This document shows, piece after piece, positions 61,695 through 64,000 of a stretch of DNA of 64,000 nt. Position 1 is the stretch's first letter, and each line of letters opens with the position of its first letter. The notes beneath the pieces are model-generated. The model saw nothing but the letters and a program-made list of their open reading frames with translations, was not told where the DNA came from and did not search any database. A program made the translations under genes and the position numbers. This stretch comes from Streptomyces bacillaris (GTDB taxonomy: Bacteria; Actinomycetota; Actinomycetes; Streptomycetales; Streptomycetaceae). Where the stretch lies: the NCBI RefSeq assembly GCF_003268675.1, contig NZ_CP029378.1:186001-250000 (forward strand), read 5' to 3'.

Positions 61695-62374
61695 GCGGCG
61701 ACGGAGCCGGGACCACTCCCGATACGAAGAAGCCGACCGGGGCGGACACCCGGGTCAAGCTCCTGGAGGGCGCCCTGCGCACGCTCGCCGAGCAGGGCAT
61801 CGCCAAGACCTCCGCCCGCTCGGTGGCGGCGGCCGCCGGGGTCAACCAGGCGCTGGTCTTCTACCACTTCGGCTCCGTCGACGAGCTGCTCGCGGCGGCC
61901 TGCCGGTACGGCGCCGAGCAGCGCGTGGCCCTCCACCGCGACCGGCTCGCCGCCGTCACCACCCTCGCCGAACTGGTGATGTGTGGCCGGGAGTTGCACG
62001 AGCAGGAGCGGGCGGGCGGCCAGGTCGCGTTCCTCGCGCAGCTCCTGGCCGGCGCCCAGACCCAGCCCCGGCTGGCGCCCGCCACCGCGGCCGGGCTCGA
62101 CCTGTGGACCGCCGAGATCGAGAAGGTGCTCGTACGCGTCCTGGCGGGCTCCCCGCTGGGCGAGTTCACCGATCCGGTGGGGCTCGCACGTGCGGTGGCC
62201 GGGTCGTTCGTCGGCCTGGAGCTGTACGAGGGGGTCGACCCGGAGGGCGCGGTGCTGGCGTTCGACGCCCTGGAGCAGCTCGCCGAGCTGGCGGCCGTCC
62301 TGGACGAGCTGGGCCCGGTGGCACGGCGCGCGGTACGCCACCGGCTCCGGCGCACGGGCAAGGGGCAGGGGTAG
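61691..62374 (+). CDS. TetR family regulator
   Basis: 227 residues. Helix-turn-helix at ~20-65 (ALRTLAEQGIAKTSARSVAAAAGVNQALVFYHFGSVDELLAA). The C-terminal ligand domain has LAQLLAGAQTQPRLAPATAAGL and EEIEKVL-like helices. Its ATG overlaps the DUF4166 stop (ATGA). It should act on the two palindromes at 60231-60298 and so control its own operon and the osmoprotectant permease operon. Confidence 0.9.
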   Translation: MSGDGAGTTPDTKKPTGADTRVKLLEGALRTLAEQGIAKTSARSVAAAAGVNQALVFYHFGSVDELLAAACRYGAEQRVALHRDRLAAVTTLAELVMCGRELHEQERAGGQVAFLAQLLAGAQTQPRLAPATAAGLDLWTAEIEKVLVRVLAGSPLGEFTDPVGLARAVAGSFVGLELYEGVDPEGAVLAFDALEQLAELAAVLDELGPVARRAVRHRLRRTGKGQG

Positions 62375-62480
62375 GGGTAGGGACCCGGGGCGCACTGCGC
62401 GGGCCGATCCACCGCCGTACGGTGGAAGAAGGGACACACACGCCCCACCGGATACGGCAGAAGGACGGCAGGTGCCCGCG

Positions 62481-62846
62481 ATGGCCGGTGAGATCTCGTT
62501 CTTCGAACTCGGGGTGGACGATCCGGAGAAGGCCCGGACGTTCTACGGCGCGCTGTTCGGCTGGCAGTTCGAGCCGGGCCCCTCGGGCGAGGGCGGCTAC
62601 GCGATCGGGACGCCCAGCGGACAGGGCGGCGTCCACGGCGGCGATCCGGGGGCGGGGCCGTACCTCTTCTTCCGGGTCGACGACATGGCGGCCGCGGTGG
62701 CGCAGGTGCGCGAGCTGGGCGGCAGCGTGCAGGGCGGTGACCCCGGCGAGGACGACGAGTCGGCCGCGCGGTTCGGGCGGTTCCGGCTCTGCCGCGACGA
62801 CCAGGGCTCCCCCTTCGGCCTGCACGAACCGCCGGGCGTCCGCTGA
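62481..62846 (+). CDS. VOC family protein
   Basis: 121 residues with one glyoxalase-fold dimer half: EISFFELGVDDPEKARTFYGALFGWQFEPG and LFFRVDDMAAAVAQVRELGGSVQGG, ending LCRDDQGSPFGLHEPPG. Likely homodimeric, function unknown. ATG 62481 is used; a GTG at 62472 with AAGGA upstream could add three residues. Confidence 0.85.
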   Translation: MAGEISFFELGVDDPEKARTFYGALFGWQFEPGPSGEGGYAIGTPSGQGGVHGGDPGAGPYLFFRVDDMAAAVAQVRELGGSVQGGDPGEDDESAARFGRFRLCRDDQGSPFGLHEPPGVR

Positions 62847-63033
62847 CAGTTCCGGGTCCCCGGCCACGGCCGGAACACCGATGGAACGTGCCGGGAAGGT
62901 TCCGGGAACGTTCTGCGCGGTGCGAGCAACCCCAGGCGCCCCGCCGCCGTCTTGATCACTGACAGAACGGTTCGCCGCCCCAGGCAGGGTGGCGTCCGCC
63001 CCCACCTGTACCGGGCCCGGAGAACCGGCCGAC

Positions 63034-63057
63034 TATACACTCCATGTATAAACATGG
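63034..63057. promoter_or_regulatory. Overlapping palindromes in the TPR gene promoter
   Basis: TATACA-CTCCA-TGTATA (63034-63050) and CCATGT-ATAA-ACATGG (63042-63057) are perfect inverted repeats that share bases, 45-70 bp ahead of the TPR gene. A TATACA could itself be a -10 box. This AT-rich patch is unlike the surroundings and looks like an operator. Confidence 0.55.
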
Positions 63058-63102
63058 GGCATAGCGGCCACCGGCAGCCCGGCCACCGCGCGGAAGGCAC
63101 CC

Positions 63103-64000
63103 ATGCAGACCAAGGCACTGGCGCCCGAGTACCAGGGCGCGCTCACCAAGATGTCGGTGAACGCCTCCCTCACCGATGTCCTGGCCGAAGGCGTACGGCA
63201 TCTGAAACAGGCCGAGCTGTCCGGCTCCCAGGAGGAGGTGGCCCGGACCGGGCTCGCCGTGGCCGAGTCACACCGTCGGCTGGGCCAGGTGGAGGAGGCG
63301 GACCGGGCGTGGAAGGCCAGCTACCGGGCCGCGCGCTCGGCCGGGGCGACCGGGGCGATGGCCTGGGCGCTGTGGAGCGGGGGCACGCTGGCGCGTCAAC
63401 GGGGTTCGCTGCGCCTCGCGTTCCGGCTGCTGGGGCTCGCCGCCGAGCTGGGCAAGCAGGGCGGGGACGTGGTGGCGCGCGGCTACTCGCTCGCCGGACT
63501 GGCCGAGACCGGGCGCATCCAGGGCGACTACGAGACCGTCGCCACCCTGCACGAGCAGCTTCTCTCCGAGGCCCGCGCCCGGGGCGAGGCACGCCATACG
63601 GTGTGGGCGCTGGAGGGGATCGCGCAGATCCACCGCAACACCGGCCGGCTCGACTCGGCCCTGGCCATGTTCGAGGAGGCGGCAGCGCTCGCGGGCGGCG
63701 CGGACGACCGGCGGGGCCGGGCCTGGGCCCTGCGCGGCATCGCTGACATCGTTTCCCTCCGGGACGGCGGGACCGAACGCGCACTCGCCCTGCTCTCCGA
63801 GGCCGAGGTCACCTGCCGGGAGATGAAGCTCTCCAGCGCACTCGCCTACAACCACAAGATGCGGGCCAACGTCCTCTTCCGCGCCGGGCAGTACGAGGAG
63901 GCCCGCGAGGTCTACGAGCAGGCGCTCGGGGAGTTCCGCGCGATGACCGAGCCCCGGGGCGAGGCGCTGGCGGCCCTCGGCCTGGTCAAGGCACGGGCCC
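63103..64000 (+). CDS. TPR repeat protein, 3' end outside the window
   Basis: At least 299 residues from ATG 63103 (MQTKALAPEYQGALTKMSVN). Tandem TPR motifs run through it (ESHRRLGQVEEADRAWKASYRAA, GLAETGRIQGDYETVATLHEQLL, IAQIHRNTGRLDSALAMFEEAA, KMRANVLFRAGQYEEAREVYEQAL). No signal peptide or catalytic domain in the visible part. TPR proteins of this type serve as scaffolds or peptide-receptor regulators; the C-terminus that would decide is cut off. Confidence 0.8.
   Translation, partial: MQTKALAPEYQGALTKMSVNASLTDVLAEGVRHLKQAELSGSQEEVARTGLAVAESHRRLGQVEEADRAWKASYRAARSAGATGAMAWALWSGGTLARQRGSLRLAFRLLGLAAELGKQGGDVVARGYSLAGLAETGRIQGDYETVATLHEQLLSEARARGEARHTVWALEGIAQIHRNTGRLDSALAMFEEAAALAGGADDRRGRAWALRGIADIVSLRDGGTERALALLSEAEVTCREMKLSSALAYNHKMRANVLFRAGQYEEAREVYEQALGEFRAMTEPRGEALAALGLVKARA

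Overview
The window is high-GC actinobacterial chromosome, almost certainly Streptomyces. Supporting points are the third-position GC bias, frequent GTG starts and GTGA/ATGA stop-start overlaps, long GC-rich hairpin terminators, many small Streptomyces-type DUF proteins, the 25-residue ribosomal protein bL37, an orphan MbtH, a SpoIIE-type phosphatase and an srsABC-like type III PKS operon of the kind described in S. griseus. I see no rRNA, tRNA, CRISPR array, insertion sequence or phage module.

Layout. 1-9.6 kb: a WGR/beta-propeller protein, small stress-type proteins, an AurF-like diiron oxygenase with a ferredoxin/ferredoxin-reductase fusion (frameshifted here) behind two tandem 27-bp palindromes, an AI-2E-family exporter, bL37, a nitrobindin-like protein, and an iron-box-controlled siderophore-interacting protein followed by a lone MbtH. 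9.8-15.5 kb: DUF5133/carboxylate-amine ligase/PfpI operon, a cold-shock protein, a VOC protein and a 14-TM drug exporter. 15.6-19.2 kb: phenolic-lipid operon (type III PKS, ICMT-like methyltransferase, FAD hydroxylase) with a divergent UbiA prenyltransferase. 19.4-27.2 kb: secreted enzymes (five-domain GH87-like glucanase, Tat-exported cholesterol oxidase, LysM-SLT lytic transglycosylase behind a c-di-AMP ydaO riboswitch).

27.4-41.6 kb: an intact FprA-type ferredoxin-NADP reductase, a GAF/PAS/PP2C phosphatase, a membrane-anchored XRE protein, PHP and HhH nucleic-acid enzymes, a FUSC exporter, a secreted beta-propeller gene broken by three +1 frameshifts, and a GDPD-like lipoprotein/secreted phosphodiesterase. 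41.8-47 kb: a five-gene nickel/peptide ABC operon with a good match to a Nur box, which argues for nickel. 47-54.7 kb: AOC-barrel secreted protein, an MDR reductase plus two acyl-CoA dehydrogenases, XRE-cupin regulator, PIG-L deacetylase, rhodanese, S33-type hydrolase.

54.8-64 kb: an OpuC-type osmoprotectant transporter split into a lone ATPase gene and a separate, oppositely oriented permease/permease/binding-protein operon, with an F420-type reductase-hemerythrin fusion between them. A three-gene operon (SRPBCC, DUF4166, TetR) diverges from the permease operon across two near-identical palindromes. The window ends inside a TPR protein gene with overlapping palindromes in its promoter. The best candidates for new biology are the TetR/SRPBCC/DUF4166 unit, the diiron/ferredoxin-reductase pair with its tandem operator, and the iron-controlled SIP-MbtH pair.
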